Part shown: positions 1 to 10,621 of the stretch, piece after piece
How the letters are laid out: each line of letters opens with the position of its first letter
How positions within the stretch are numbered: position 1 is the stretch's first letter
From: Calonectria ilicicola
Taxonomy: Eukaryota; Ascomycota; Sordariomycetes; Hypocreales; Nectriaceae
Reading direction: 5' to 3'
DNA: 64,000 nt
Assembly (NCBI GenBank): GCA_020809705.1
Contig: CP085833.1
Location: 4,588,001-4,652,000 of the forward strand
The notes under the pieces: model-generated
What the model was told of the DNA's origin: nothing
What the model saw: only the letters and a program-made list of their open reading frames with translations
Database searches by the model: none
Position numbers and translations under genes: made by a program

Positions 1-595
1 AGAGATTCTTGCGATACCTGAAAGTCGCCATCCTCGCTGACAGCATCTATGTCTAGAAGGGGCTGACAATTGTTAACAATTCATGTATTGTTCAACTTCA
101 CACGGGAACTTACCGAGCCTACTTTAGCCAGTTCGCCTTCTTCATAATGAAGCTTCTCTATAATTCCTTCATATCTCGAGGTAATCTGCGATGTCAATTA
201 ATGTTGATGCCCCCGACTGCAAGAACCTAATGGATATTATACTTCAACGGTGGCCTTGTCCGATTGCACCTCACATATAGGATCAAATTGCTCGACCTTG
301 TCTCCAGGCTTTACAGACCAAGAGATAATTTGACATTCAGTTATTCCTGAAGCTATTAGCTCAGAATTTCTAATTGGTTGGACGACCGTAAGCATTTTTT
401 ACCAAATGCAAGTCACTTACCTTCACCAATATCCGCAAGTAGATAAGGCTTCAGGCCCTGCACCTTGGATGTGTTCGAAAAAAGTCGACGGTTACTCAAA
501 TATGTACCTACTGTCTTATATCTAAGTATACTAGCGTAAGATGCAGATGTTACACTTTTGAATGCAATCTGGCACACAGTTCTTGGGGGTAACAT
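1..595 (-). CDS. Branched-chain 2-oxoacid dehydrogenase E2 (lipoyl acyltransferase), N-terminal part, cut by window edge
   Basis: E2 core subunit of the mitochondrial branched-chain 2-oxoacid dehydrogenase; its lipoyl arm carries the acyl group from E1 to CoA. The ATG at 595 opens a basic, serine-rich mitochondrial presequence. It is followed by LADIGEG, where the lipoyl domain begins. I join exons 595-421, 346-243, 185-114 and 62-1. Across the joins the frame reads GITECQIISWSVKPGDKVEQ, then the lipoylation motif QSDKA with Lys89, then TSRYEGIIEKL and VGSPLLDIDA. This is the E2b-type lipoyl domain rather than pyruvate dehydrogenase E2. The subunit-binding and catalytic domains lie beyond the left edge. 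It is divergent from the E1 alpha gene across 347 bases, which suggests co-expression. Family assignment is confident; the mitochondrial location is inferred from the N-terminus. Confidence 0.85.
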
Positions 596-942
596 GTTGA
601 CAGGATAGCTGAGACGTCGACAAGATTAAATCGGAAATCCGGATATTTTAATCATCATATATTTGTGTATTAGGATACATTATGAGAGTAAAGCCAGGCA
701 AGGGAATGTCTGGGAAGCGGCAAATTGAATCCCGAGGCATAAGTCGGCCCGGCTTCGGCTTGGCTTACACCGATGCCCATGGGCGCCGCCACTGTCTGAT
801 CTCCGGCAATCGATACAATTTCCTGCAGTAGAAAATCACCGAAATTGGACAAGATAAAATACTACAATTTGAAGAATCGGATCAACTTTATTTCTACCTA
901 GTAGATCTCATTTTCCGGTACTCACACAAGAACTTGAACGCC
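596..942. promoter_or_regulatory. Divergent promoter region between E2 and E1 alpha
   Basis: A 347-base spacer separates the outward-facing starts of the two dehydrogenase subunit genes, so it should hold both promoters. I saw no convincing TATA box or repeated element in it. Confidence 0.5.
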
Positions 943-2565
943 ATGAACACTCGTCGCCGCATCCTTAAGGCCGCCCGCATGGGGCGCCATTTGCGGGTCC
1001 AGCATGAGAGTCGTAAATGGTTTTCATCTTCAAGATTCTATTCTAACAGCCTTGAATTGTGAGTACGCGTCGGGAGTAATGATCGTATGTAGCGGGGCTA
1101 AGTGCGCGCCGAAATTCGCAGGCCTCGTTTCCCCGGAGCTCTCGACAGTCCTTACAGCTCGAAGATGGAGTGGATTGTACCTTCAAACTCCCCCCCAATT
1201 TCAACATTTCGAATTTTGAACTCGGATAATAAAATTTCAGATCTGAATCAGATTTCCAGCATCCCAAAAGAGGATATCGTTCAATGGTATAGGAATATGC
1301 TCACCAGTGCGTTCATTTAATTTCAACTCCAAAGTCCCTTTTGTCATTAAACTAACGAGTGTTTCCATCTCAAAGTAAACATCCTAGATAGCATCATGTT
1401 TGATGCTCAAAGGCATGGACGTGTAAGCTTTTATATGGTATGTTCTGCATAGAAATAGCCCCTCGCCTCAAGTGGGAGTGGGTCAATTTGCTCTGTTACA
1501 GTAATACTTACCGCGTGGCTTCACCAGGTTTCTCACGGAGAGGAAGGTCTCATGATTGGTTCGGCTGCTGCACTGGGACCAGGAGACGTCATCACCTGTC
1601 AATACCGAGAACATGGTGTCTTTTTGCAGCGAGGATTTGAGCTCAAAGATTTCATGAATCAGCTAGCTGCTAATCATAATGATCCCGGAAAGGGACGAAA
1701 CATGCCGAATCACTATACCGGTCGTGCAAAGACTGGGGCGGTAGGTGGTGACCTTTGTTATTCCCAAAATTCTGCCCTAACTAGGCTGTAGCACTCTGTT
1801 GCGTCTACGCTTGGCCCTCAAATTGCCCACGCTGTTGGCGCTGGCTATGCACTAAAGCTACAAGATCGAGATGAATCGAACAGAGCACCGCGAGTGGCTG
1901 CCGCTTACTTTGGAGAAGGCGCCGCGAGTGAAGGAGACTTTCATGGGGCTCTCAATATGGCTGCAATGATTCAAAGCCCCGTCATATTTATTTGTCGCAA
2001 CAATGGCTATGCGATTTCGACCCCAGCTTCAGAACAATATAAGGGCGACGGAATCTCAAGCCGGGGCGCTGGCTATGGGATAGAGAGCCTACGTGTTGAT
2101 GGGACTGATATTTTTGCAGTCTATGAGGCAACAAAGGTTGCTAGAGAAAAGGCTTTGGAAAACGGTGGGCGACCAATCCTACTTGAATTGATGAGCTATC
2201 GCATTTCACACCATAGCACGAGCGACGACAGCTCTGCATATCGTAGCAATCAGGAGGTCATGTCGTGGAAAAACTCTCCGCATCGCAACCCTATTCTGAG
2301 ATTGCGGCATTGGCTGGAGCATGAAGGTCTATGGGATGAAGAAATGGACAAGCAAACTCGGGCGCAGATTCGCAAGGAAGTCATAAGCGAACTGAAGATT
2401 GCTGAAATGGAACAGAAACCTCCTCTCAGTTCTATCTTCGACGACGTGTATGCAGAGATTACCGAAGAAGCAGAAGCTCAGAGGCGTGAGTTGAAGAGGA
2501 TCATCACCAAATACCCAGCGGAGTACGATGTGAATAAGCATGTGGCAGGTATTGATGGATTGTAA
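943..2565 (+). CDS. Branched-chain 2-oxoacid dehydrogenase E1 alpha subunit, mitochondrial
   Basis: Thiamine-diphosphate-binding alpha subunit of the E1 decarboxylase that acts on 2-oxoacids from valine, leucine and isoleucine. My model uses exons 943-1058, 1122-1306, 1376-1437, 1528-1740 and 1792-2565, giving 449 residues in one frame. The start at 943 is chosen because it gives an arginine-rich presequence (MNTRRRILKAARMGRHLR) leading into PRFPGALDSPYSSKMEW. Family marks are MFDAQRHGRVSFYM, CQYREHGVFLQRGF, the thiamine-site stretch FGEGAASEGDFHGALN with following NNGYAISTP, and the phosphorylation-loop-like YRISHHSTSDDSSAYR. The length is normal for the family. E2 lies upstream and E1 beta is the convergent neighbour. 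Whether it is the housekeeping copy or a paralogue cannot be told here. Confidence 0.9.
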
Positions 2566-2874
2566 AGGCGGACAGTTTCGATAACTAGAAATATTATTAC
2601 CATAGATAGAGCTTGAAATTTACAACAATGGAGATGAAAAAAGAAATTTCGGTTAATCTTGGCCAGATTGCCTGGTTCTCATCTTGAGCACTTCTACGGC
2701 TGCTGAGTACTGTCAGAATGGTGCTGCACAGCCCTCATTATTTCAAGATTCATGTCTCTAAAATTTGTCGATTATAAAAATGAAACTAATGCCTCAATGA
2801 TTTCCCTAAGTATTATATCGCTGTCGAGGGTCAAACGGAATACTAAATGTGACATCGATTACTATCTACCAGTC

Positions 2875-4259
2875 TTAATCTTCTATGATTTCAAGGATGC
2901 TATCGTATACTCCTATGATACTAAGTTAGTAGCATGCTCCGGATGGGAAGTGGGGGAGGGCTTTATACGTACTTGTGACATCTGGGAAGATATACTTTTC
3001 CCAAGACAGACCTGTATGAGTGGTCAAACCACCTAATCTCTTGATAGGCGCTTTGAGATTGTAAAGTGCATTTTCTTGAATAGTTGCTGCTATTTCAGCG
3101 CCAACTCCGTAATTAACCATGCTTTCATGGACAATCATTGCGCGTCCTGTCTTCCTAATACTGTCCAATATCGTCTCTCTATCCCAAGGGTAGATAGAGC
3201 GGAGATCAATGAGTTCAACGCCAAGACCAGGCCTATCTCGCTCTGCCGCATCAATTGCCGCTTGACAAATATAGAGAGGGGCACCGTAGGATATAATTGT
3301 TAAATCACTTCCAGGTTTGATAATCTCGGCTTTTCCCAATGGCAAGGTGTACGATTCATCAGGCACCTCTTCCACTGCGGCTCGATAGAGAATCTTGGGC
3401 TCCATAAAAATGACAGGATCCTTGGATTCCAAAATTGCAGAAAGAAGAAGCCCCTTCACTTGTGTTGGTGATCTGGGAATTATGACCCGAAATCCTGGTA
3501 CGTGACAGAAGAGCGCCTCTGGGGATTGTGTATGATAGCTAGTTTCACTGTCAATGCTGACCGTCCAATTCGTATTGAGAGTACTTACAGAGCGCCATGC
3601 CCAACCCCGCCACAAGGCATGCGAATGACAAGACCACCCAAATTGAGTCCACTTGTGCCCTCGCGATAGCGGAATTTGGACGCTTCATTCACAATTTGGT
3701 CAAAGGCAGTGTAGATATAATCGGCAAATTGTATCTCTACTACGGGTTTCATGCCTTCGGCAGCCGCTCCAATTGCCACGCCGACCATCCCTTGCTCTGT
3801 AATGGGGGTGTTGAAAACCCTGTCTCGGCCAAATTCTTCTTGAAGGCCAGCAGTACATCGGAAAACACCGCCAAATGCAACATCTTCACCAAAGCAGAGA
3901 ACGCGATCTGAGGACCTTAAAGCCGTCTGTAAGGCAGATGTTACAGATTGGCAGAGGTTCAACCTAGAGGACGATGCACTGATTGGCAATTCTGGAGTTC
4001 GCGAAAAGGTGTCCTTGGTATGATGCAATAGTGGTGTCGTGCTAAAATCGATTGGAAGATTCAGTCGGCGCGCAGGCTGGATTCCAGCATGCGTTGTGTA
4101 TGTTGAAACATGGCACGAAAAAGGGGTTTTGCCGAACCCTGAAGAACGACATCGCCACGCCATATTCGTTATTGAGATGGACAAGTAGTGCTGACCGAAT
4201 ATTGAGGACCAATGGGAAGGAATGGGCTGTTTGTGCATTATTCGAGACGTTGACAGCAT
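2875..4259 (-). CDS. Branched-chain 2-oxoacid dehydrogenase E1 beta subunit, mitochondrial
   Basis: Beta subunit of the E1 alpha2-beta2 decarboxylase. Exons 4259-3589, 3538-2973 and 2912-2875 give 424 residues. The last short exon is supported because it restores the usual ending [15 protein letters not shown]; reading through would add an unrelated tail. Family marks are [67 protein letters not shown] and [20 protein letters not shown] long N-terminal region precedes the enzyme. A later Met at about 4163 ([11 protein letters not shown]) would give a more typical presequence, so the true start is uncertain. It is convergent with E1 alpha, so all three catalytic subunits sit within about 4.3 kb. 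Confidence 0.88.
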
Positions 4260-5633
4260 TGAGAAAAATCTTTTTTAGTATCGAATCACTATAGCTGCAA
4301 TCGAACTATCGCAATGGCCCATAATGCTCGTTTGAACGATAAGCAGTGAAGGTTACTCGCATTTCAAAATCTTTTCTTGGGCAATGACCAGATCTAGTTC
4401 GACCCGAGGGGTATATCGGCATGGGAATGATAATGCACTATGCTCTACTCTCTAGACATTTTGGGTAATTCCGAGGTAGTACCATTAACTTGTGGCCCGG
4501 AGACTGAACCAACAATCACCAGTGGAGTCCGGGTCCGGGATACATTCATCCCGGACCAGTGAGGTTGGTCTAATACTTGAATAAATTTATGACATTTGGG
4601 GATTTTTGCTTAAAATTCCTACTGGCTTAATTCATTGTCAATCTAGTAAAAGACTTTCCATCCAAACCATTCGGACGCAAAACCCCAAATTACTGGGAGG
4701 TTACGCATATTTGATAACTGTCAAGCCCGATGAATTAGTCAAACATCCTAAATGATAATATTAATGGGAAGCTTTTCCGTTTCAATCCTTGCGCAGAGCG
4801 ATTGTAATGTCCTCCAGAAGAATGAAGATTTTTCCTTTCATACTGGGCTATTCTCACGTTCCAATAACCTTGGAGTCATTAACTGATCAAGGACGAAATT
4901 GGGATATTTCTAATTGGATGCTGCCTAAGCGGGGTTTAACACGCTAAACTCATTTCAAGGTTACACTCATTGGTGGATGCAATTGGCATCGAGGCTGGTG
5001 GGGCTCAGTTTTGGATTGCATGCAAGTCTAGACCGAGACTTGAGTCAAATCCAGTCGCGCCTTAGCCCTGAAAGTGAGGGTATTATCATGCTGATTCCAA
5101 GTTGCAGATTTGAATCAGACACTGGAGCCCCCACGCAATGCGGGGAAGGCGGTATATACCTCAGTGGCTATGATAAGATTGACTTCTTAATTCATCATTA
5201 TAGCCAATGCAATCTTTTTTGTTCCCTTATTCTGGAAGCAGTTTCAAGTCTCATCACTATTGTCTAAGTTCAAGTTTGCAGACTGTAAGAGTATGGGTAA
5301 TGTCTTTGCTGAGCCATAATACGCCACAAAGTGTAACCAATGGGGCCGCTTTATCACATATCTACGCGAGAATTGAGGCCTATTCTCTTTACAGCCGGAT
5401 TCCAGGCATCACATGACGATAAATCCCTGCTAGTTTAGCCGATGCGGCGCATGGGTTACCCACTGCTGACCTGACATGTCGGGAATCTCCATAATAACCC
5501 ACTTCGTTATTGCGCGAGTTCTGGCATTTCGCATTCAGCGCAAATTTTTGGCAAACACGAAACCTCGCAACGCGAACTTCGATTTAGATCATCGTGAGCT
5601 TGATAAAGCCATCATCCCACCGTCCTAATTTCA
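4260..5633. other. Gene-free stretch between E1 beta and the HET gene
   Basis: About 1.4 kb, AT-rich and without a convincing coding region. Short open frames here have no domain character. It contains one perfect hairpin at 4532-4557, listed separately. It should include the promoters of E1 beta (leftward) and the HET gene (rightward). Confidence 0.5.
4532..4557. repeat. Perfect inverted repeat, 10-base arms, 6-base loop
   Basis: GGTCCGGGAT at 4532-4541 is followed by six bases and its exact reverse complement ATCCCGGACC at 4548-4557. It lies about 270 bases upstream of the E1 beta start. CGG/CCG-bearing palindromes of this kind are typical Zn2Cys6-regulator targets, but that role is only an inference. 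Confidence 0.6.
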
Positions 5634-8046
5634 ATGGCTCAAAATAATCCGACTTGGTCCGTCACAATAAAACGATCTGACCGCGTACAGTTTGGTGAAT
5701 GTTGCCCAAGACAGCCTTATCTGGAACTCAAGGTACCAGAAAATGCCAAATCTGTCCAGCGTGTGGAAATAACCACCATTTCTCACGATCAAGGTATATT
5801 GAGAAGCCCTGTCGAATTCCAAGGAAGTCGCACTCACGCGACCCATAGGCTGGAGTGATGATCGTGGCAATCATGGCACCTACAATAATTCAAACACTTT
5901 TTTTGAGGTTGGTGCCATGACATCTCTAGACCATGAACGATCGCCTCGCATCAGATTTCAAAACAACGTCCATGGGGTTGCTGAACCTCGTAGACACACA
6001 AATACTTGGGATATGAACTCGGGTGATTCTTCACAATGCGACTGGTTGCAAACTATCCAAGCCGGCGATGGCATCCAAGTAATTCCAGCCGCAATCTACC
6101 AAGCTTGGGTCAACTTCGTTTATGAGATCGAAATAAAAGTAGAGGGTCAAAGCAGCCTGCAAACGGACATGCAGTTGGAAGAGGCGATCATAGATCCTAC
6201 CTTGGCAGACAAGCCCACCTTTTATGAATCGTTGGATGTTTCTCTGAATCAGACTCGTGTTCTGTATCTTTTCCCGGGGGAGTTTGATGCCCCTTTGATC
6301 TGCAGCATTTCGACCATATCTCTGAATGATTTAGAACATGATCATTATGAAGCCCTATCATACTGCTGGGGCTCATCAACAAATAAAGAAATCATCCAGT
6401 TGCACCAACCATCCGAACATGATGAAGGGACAAAGAAGTGGGAGGTTCCAATTGGCGCGAATCTTCACAGCGCTTTGAAGCATCTCCGCCCTGTCAGTGG
6501 GCAGCCACGAAAACTATGGGCGGATGCGATATGTATTAACCAGGAAGATGTTGATGAAAAAGCTCAGCAAGTCACTACGATGCCCATCATTTATGCCCAG
6601 GCGGACTCCGTCTTGATTTGGCTCGGGCCGAGCAACGATGCGAGACGCAGAGTTTTTGCTCCCTTGAAGACGATTCACGAACGACTTCAAAGCGATTCCT
6701 CCATCCAAGCGACATGGACCGATGATCAAATTGCCCAGAGAGAGGGAGAGATACTACGAGACGTGGTCGATGTAGGAATTGATTATATCGGTCGTTGGCA
6801 CGAGTGCGACTTTGACTGGTTCCGAAGAACTTGGATTTTGCAGGAGATTTGGAATGCTAAGACTGCATCTGTCTGTTGTGGATTTGATCAAGTGAACTGG
6901 AGTGCGGTTTCTGTCATTCTGCGCTATTTTAGCATGGAGAAATTAATCATGCGATTTGTGACAGCGGACAGGGTACCGCACATTTCAGCGGGAGATGTCA
7001 TTATTCCACCTATTTTCTCTCGAGTGTTGAGAACCATTCTTGAAGAAAGACAACCTCACCGGAGAGTTGGCGATGAGGGAATTCTGCAAGTTCTCATCAA
7101 ATCTCATGGGTTGAAGGCTACAGATCCGAGAGATAAAGTGTTCGCTCTTCTACAATTCGGAGTCGAAACCAGCGATGTCGCTAATCTACCCGTTCAAATA
7201 CGACCCAACTATCGCAAGACTGTTTTACAAGTTTTTACGGATTTTGTTCGCTGGTGGATCTGTGAAAATAAGTCACTGAGAGTGTTGTCAGCAGTGCACA
7301 CTCTGAAGCACCGGAGTTGGCAACAAATGTATTACGGCCAACCACCCGAGTTGAGTTCTTTGGGCTATCCAACGTGGTGCTTTTGGCATGTGGGAAATGA
7401 GAATTCGTTTGGGTCTACATTAGGCCTCTCATTGAATTCATCATATCGTGCCAGCGGATCGACTGTTCCCGATGTCAACCTCATTTCTTCAATTGAGATG
7501 GACACTCACCCAGAAGTACTTCGGTTGACAGGTCATCGGTTGGGCACGATTTCGGAAATAAACCCATTCCCATTATTTGACAAGTCTGTTCAAGTGATGG
7601 AACTCATGGAGCCGTACATCCGTATATTCGATCCGGCGTGTCACAGGACATCATTAGCTCAAGATGAGAGTCTCGCCCAGGGAGTGCAGTTTAACCGAAC
7701 AAGAAGAACGTTCGTGACTCGACACTACATGGCTCATTATTACGGTTTTACTAAAGATCCTAATTACTTCCCATGTTTGAGCCCTTGCTTCTTTCAGACC
7801 GATGTGTTTGGTGTTGCAAGAAGGGGGCTCTGTCCTCACTATGCCAGACCGGGAGACATTATCTGCATGTTACATGGTGGGTCAGTTCTGTATCTGCTCA
7901 GAGAGACTAGCTCCGGTCTCACGGATCAATCAGACCAGTTGTTTGAGTTTGTTGGGGAATGTCTATTAGAAGGATATATGCAAGGAGAAGCAATCGATGA
8001 GATTCAGCACAGCGGCCAAGAGAAAGAGATATTTAATCTAGTATAG
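5634..8046 (+). CDS. HET-domain (heterokaryon incompatibility) protein with N-terminal accessory domain
   Basis: Predicted nonself-recognition protein whose HET domain triggers the incompatibility cell-death reaction. Exon 1 is 5634-5793, the intron is 5794-5848 (GTATAT...CATAG) and exon 2 is 5849-8046, giving 785 residues. The intron is supported because joining gives ITTISHDQGWSDDRG continuing into TFFEVGAMTS in frame. The HET domain begins near residue 220 with YEALSYCWG. It continues with LWADAICINQEDVDEKAQQV near residue 277, YAQADSVLIWLG and WFRRTWILQEIW. The first roughly 150 residues resemble an accessory region that I recall from other fungal HET proteins (SHDQGW, IQVIPAAIYQAWVNFVYE). 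The gene converges on the next with only 67 bases between them. The HET call is firm; the N-terminal domain is recognised by pattern only. Confidence 0.87.
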
Positions 8047-8113
8047 CCTAGCTGAGAAATGAAGAAATGCTTCCATACTTTGTTCTCGTGATTGAGAAAT
8101 GAATTGCCTCACG

Positions 8114-9211
8114 CTAAATCACTTGCAATACTTTTGTGATGAACACTATCACCACGATCGCTTCAATGATAGCTCCATAACCACCGCGTCGCAAATGATA
8201 AAGAAAACGCTCATATACGTGAGCACCTGGGATCATCTCGCCATCAAGCCACTGGTGGTTACACTCAGTTGTGATACGATACGACTTGTCATGTTGTGTC
8301 TGAATAATGCCTCCATGAACGACACGAGTCTTCGGTATAACATTCTCCCTCAAAGCCCGCTTTCGCACGGGCCTAGTGCCATGCTCGATCTCAACTGCAT
8401 TATCGATAACGCGAATTTTTTGTGTGTTGGTATTCTCAGGCAAGTCCTCGGGAATATCTTCCTCCTTAAGCAAAACATCCGTCACCTCTTTAAGTGAGGT
8501 ATTAACTTCCTCCGATGAGGCATCGAGTTCTTCCAGCGAGGTATCGACTTCTTGTAGTGAGACATCGGCCTCCTCGATTGAGGTATCTATTTCCTTTAGT
8601 GAAGCGTCGACTTCCTCCAATGAGGTATCGATTTCTTGCAGCTTCAGATCTCTCATGGCATCTGAGAGTGTGTCATAGTGTGTTTTCGCTTCTGGCACCC
8701 CCGTGTTCCTGCCAATTGAGTTCCAAGCATATCGAGCATACTTCATCATGCCCACCATTTGCTCAATGGAAATCGTAGTAATTCTCCTTGATAACTCCAC
8801 CCGATCGCGTGCCATACGACTTCCACTGGGTTGCTTCAAACTTTCCTGGAAAAGACGGTTCAATTGCGTGGCATAGCGCGAACAACATCCCAGGTCAGTC
8901 AATATTTCTTCAATGGTTGTTTTGTCGGTTTCGCTTTTGTTAACCTCTATCGGATGTTCCGTGTTTTCTGTTTCCTGTTCCGCGAATTCTGGTTCGTCCT
9001 CCATGGCATCCATTTCCTCTTTCATCGTTTCTATTTGCTGCTCCACGCCATGAAGCGCAGTAGACATAGTAGAGAGATGTTCAATCACAAGCCTGAATGC
9101 TTTGGGGGGACTACTGTTTTTGGCGGCATCCTCACAGGCCGCAAGGCTTTCAAGTGCAGTTTGAACATAAGCAAGGGCGCTGGACTCCGGACATTTCTCG
9201 TATTCCGACAT
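8114..9211 (-). CDS. Unrecognised coiled protein with seven-residue tandem repeats and C-terminal hydrophobic anchor
   Basis: Single-exon reading frame of 365 residues. I start it at the ATG at 9211 (MSEYEKC), because the longer frame upstream opens with a non-ATG codon. I do not recognise a family. The N-terminal half is helical and acidic (TALHGVEQQIETMKEEMDAM). In the middle are seven consecutive seven-residue units of the form E(V/I)D(T/A)SLE, encoded by imperfect 21-base repeats at 8489-8635. A basic segment follows (RPVRKRALRENVIPKTR). The protein ends in a hydrophobic run, AIIEAIVVIVFITKVLQVI, that could be a tail anchor. Its 3' end faces the HET gene at a 67-base gap. By analogy with paired incompatibility genes it might be a partner of the HET protein, but that is speculation. 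Confidence 0.65.
   Translation of the reverse strand: MSEYEKCPESSALAYVQTALESLAACEDAAKNSSPPKAFRLVIEHLSTMSTALHGVEQQIETMKEEMDAMEDEPEFAEQETENTEHPIEVNKSETDKTTIEEILTDLGCCSRYATQLNRLFQESLKQPSGSRMARDRVELSRRITTISIEQMVGMMKYARYAWNSIGRNTGVPEAKTHYDTLSDAMRDLKLQEIDTSLEEVDASLKEIDTSIEEADVSLQEVDTSLEELDASSEEVNTSLKEVTDVLLKEEDIPEDLPENTNTQKIRVIDNAVEIEHGTRPVRKRALRENVIPKTRVVHGGIIQTQHDKSYRITTECNHQWLDGEMIPGAHVYERFLYHLRRGGYGAIIEAIVVIVFITKVLQVI
8489..8635 (-). repeat. Seven imperfect 21-base tandem repeats inside the coding region
   Basis: On the minus strand each unit encodes a variant of EIDTSLE (EVDASLK, EIDTSIE, EADVSLQ, EVDTSLE, ELDASSE, EVNTSLK). Substitutions are spread across units and the frame is kept throughout. 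This fits a repeat array under protein-level selection, possibly a coiled coil with strict heptad spacing. Confidence 0.8.
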
Positions 9212-10621
9212 TGTGACGTATAAACGCAGCTCTAGATTAAAAAACAACAATGAATTGATCTCGAAGTAATCAAAATCTGTAGTTCGTAGTCATGATTAGC
9301 AAGTATGCAATTATTTTTCCAGGGGGATTATTACTTGCCAACCGCACGGTATATAGAGGTCAATATCAAATTAATGTTGGTACTTTGGATAAATTATTAG
9401 AAGTAGGAACAGAAGTTGTGAAGCAGGAAGAGTGAGCGAGAAAGCGGCTTTACTTCAATAGATGCTCTATGGTCGGTTGGTGCGCTTAGTCTTCGGCACA
9501 CTTCCCAAATATTCGAAACAGCCCACTATCACTAAAATAGACCCGGACTTTTCTAAATATCCTATTAAAATTGAATTCTAAGCGCTGGCCATGACACTGA
9601 CCACATTTCTGGTTGAATCATGTTGGTTCGGAGATTTGGTTAGGCGTTGTGGCTTAAACCGGAACCGACACAGCAACATTACGTGAGGGAAGTTCATGTA
9701 GAGGCAAATTCTGCTAGTACATCTTTAATCAAGACAGCTAGATCTCTCATTTTCTTTCTTTTCCTTCTTGTTTTTATTTACCTATACAAAGGTCCAGCTA
9801 TCTAGCAAGTTCAATTCCATACGCCAAATAAAGCCTACAAATTAGATCTGTTATACTTTCAGAGTTTAGTATATTCTTGGATATATTTTGCTCCATACTG
9901 GGAGCTTAATATGTAGACTAATCAGCTGTACGATGGTTTGGACGCGGCCGCAAAGAACCAACTGGCGGATACGATTAAGCGCCTGAGAGGCCAATCCCAT
10001 TGCTCAAATCTCATATCCACTGCCAACAGACAAAGTTGCCGACCGGGTGACAGAATTTTGGTTGGATATCACCAACCATCACAGGATTCATCACTGATTC
10101 TTCCAAGACTATATCACTTGTTGGTTAAGTGTCCGTGTTGGTCCACATCACATGTCAGGTGCATTTTCCCGTCACTTCCGCCCCAGATTCAAGGCGCTTG
10201 GAACCGAACTATAAAATCCACAATGGCCAGCATAGCAAATGCCACAGTACTCTGCTAAAAAAGAAACCCCCGAAAGTGGTTTGATTCATGACTCTGTTGG
10301 AGCATTTGATGTTCCCGCTTTACCCCGAATAGATGCCGAGTGGTGAAGTAGCAGGATTGCGTAATGCTCGCAGGTAAAGCAATCAGGCAGGGAAAGAGTA
10401 AATTCCTAGTGAATATGGCACTAAATCTTGATGTTTTGTTCTTCCAATCCTTAATATTCCTTTAAATACGGGGATAAAAGGGCTACTGTATCCTGTTAGT
10501 CCCACAGGACCATGGTTCTGTTGTCTGAAGTTTCAAGGGATAAGAGCGCTCCCCTGGATGTGAGGGAGTTCACGTTGTATTGTTCAACTATCTAAGATTT
10601 CATATGATGCAAAACCTGAAA
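9212..10621. other. Gene-free stretch between the repeat protein and the first flavoprotein
   Basis: About 1.4 kb. No complete gene is seen. On the plus strand near 9926-9990 a short frame reads LYDGLDAAAKNQLADTIKRL and then loses coding character. It may be a lone exon or gene remnant, but I cannot name a family. The rest is AT-rich and featureless. Confidence 0.4.

Noticed and set aside
8376..8678. Serine-rich plus-strand frame opposite the heptad repeat
   Set aside because: It is the antisense shadow of the repeat array; serine content comes from the complement of Glu/Asp codons.
9926..10258. Frame with LYDGLDAAAKNQLADTIKRL
   Set aside because: Coding character lasts about 25 residues only; no family, no partner exon found. 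Noted as a possible remnant, not called a gene.
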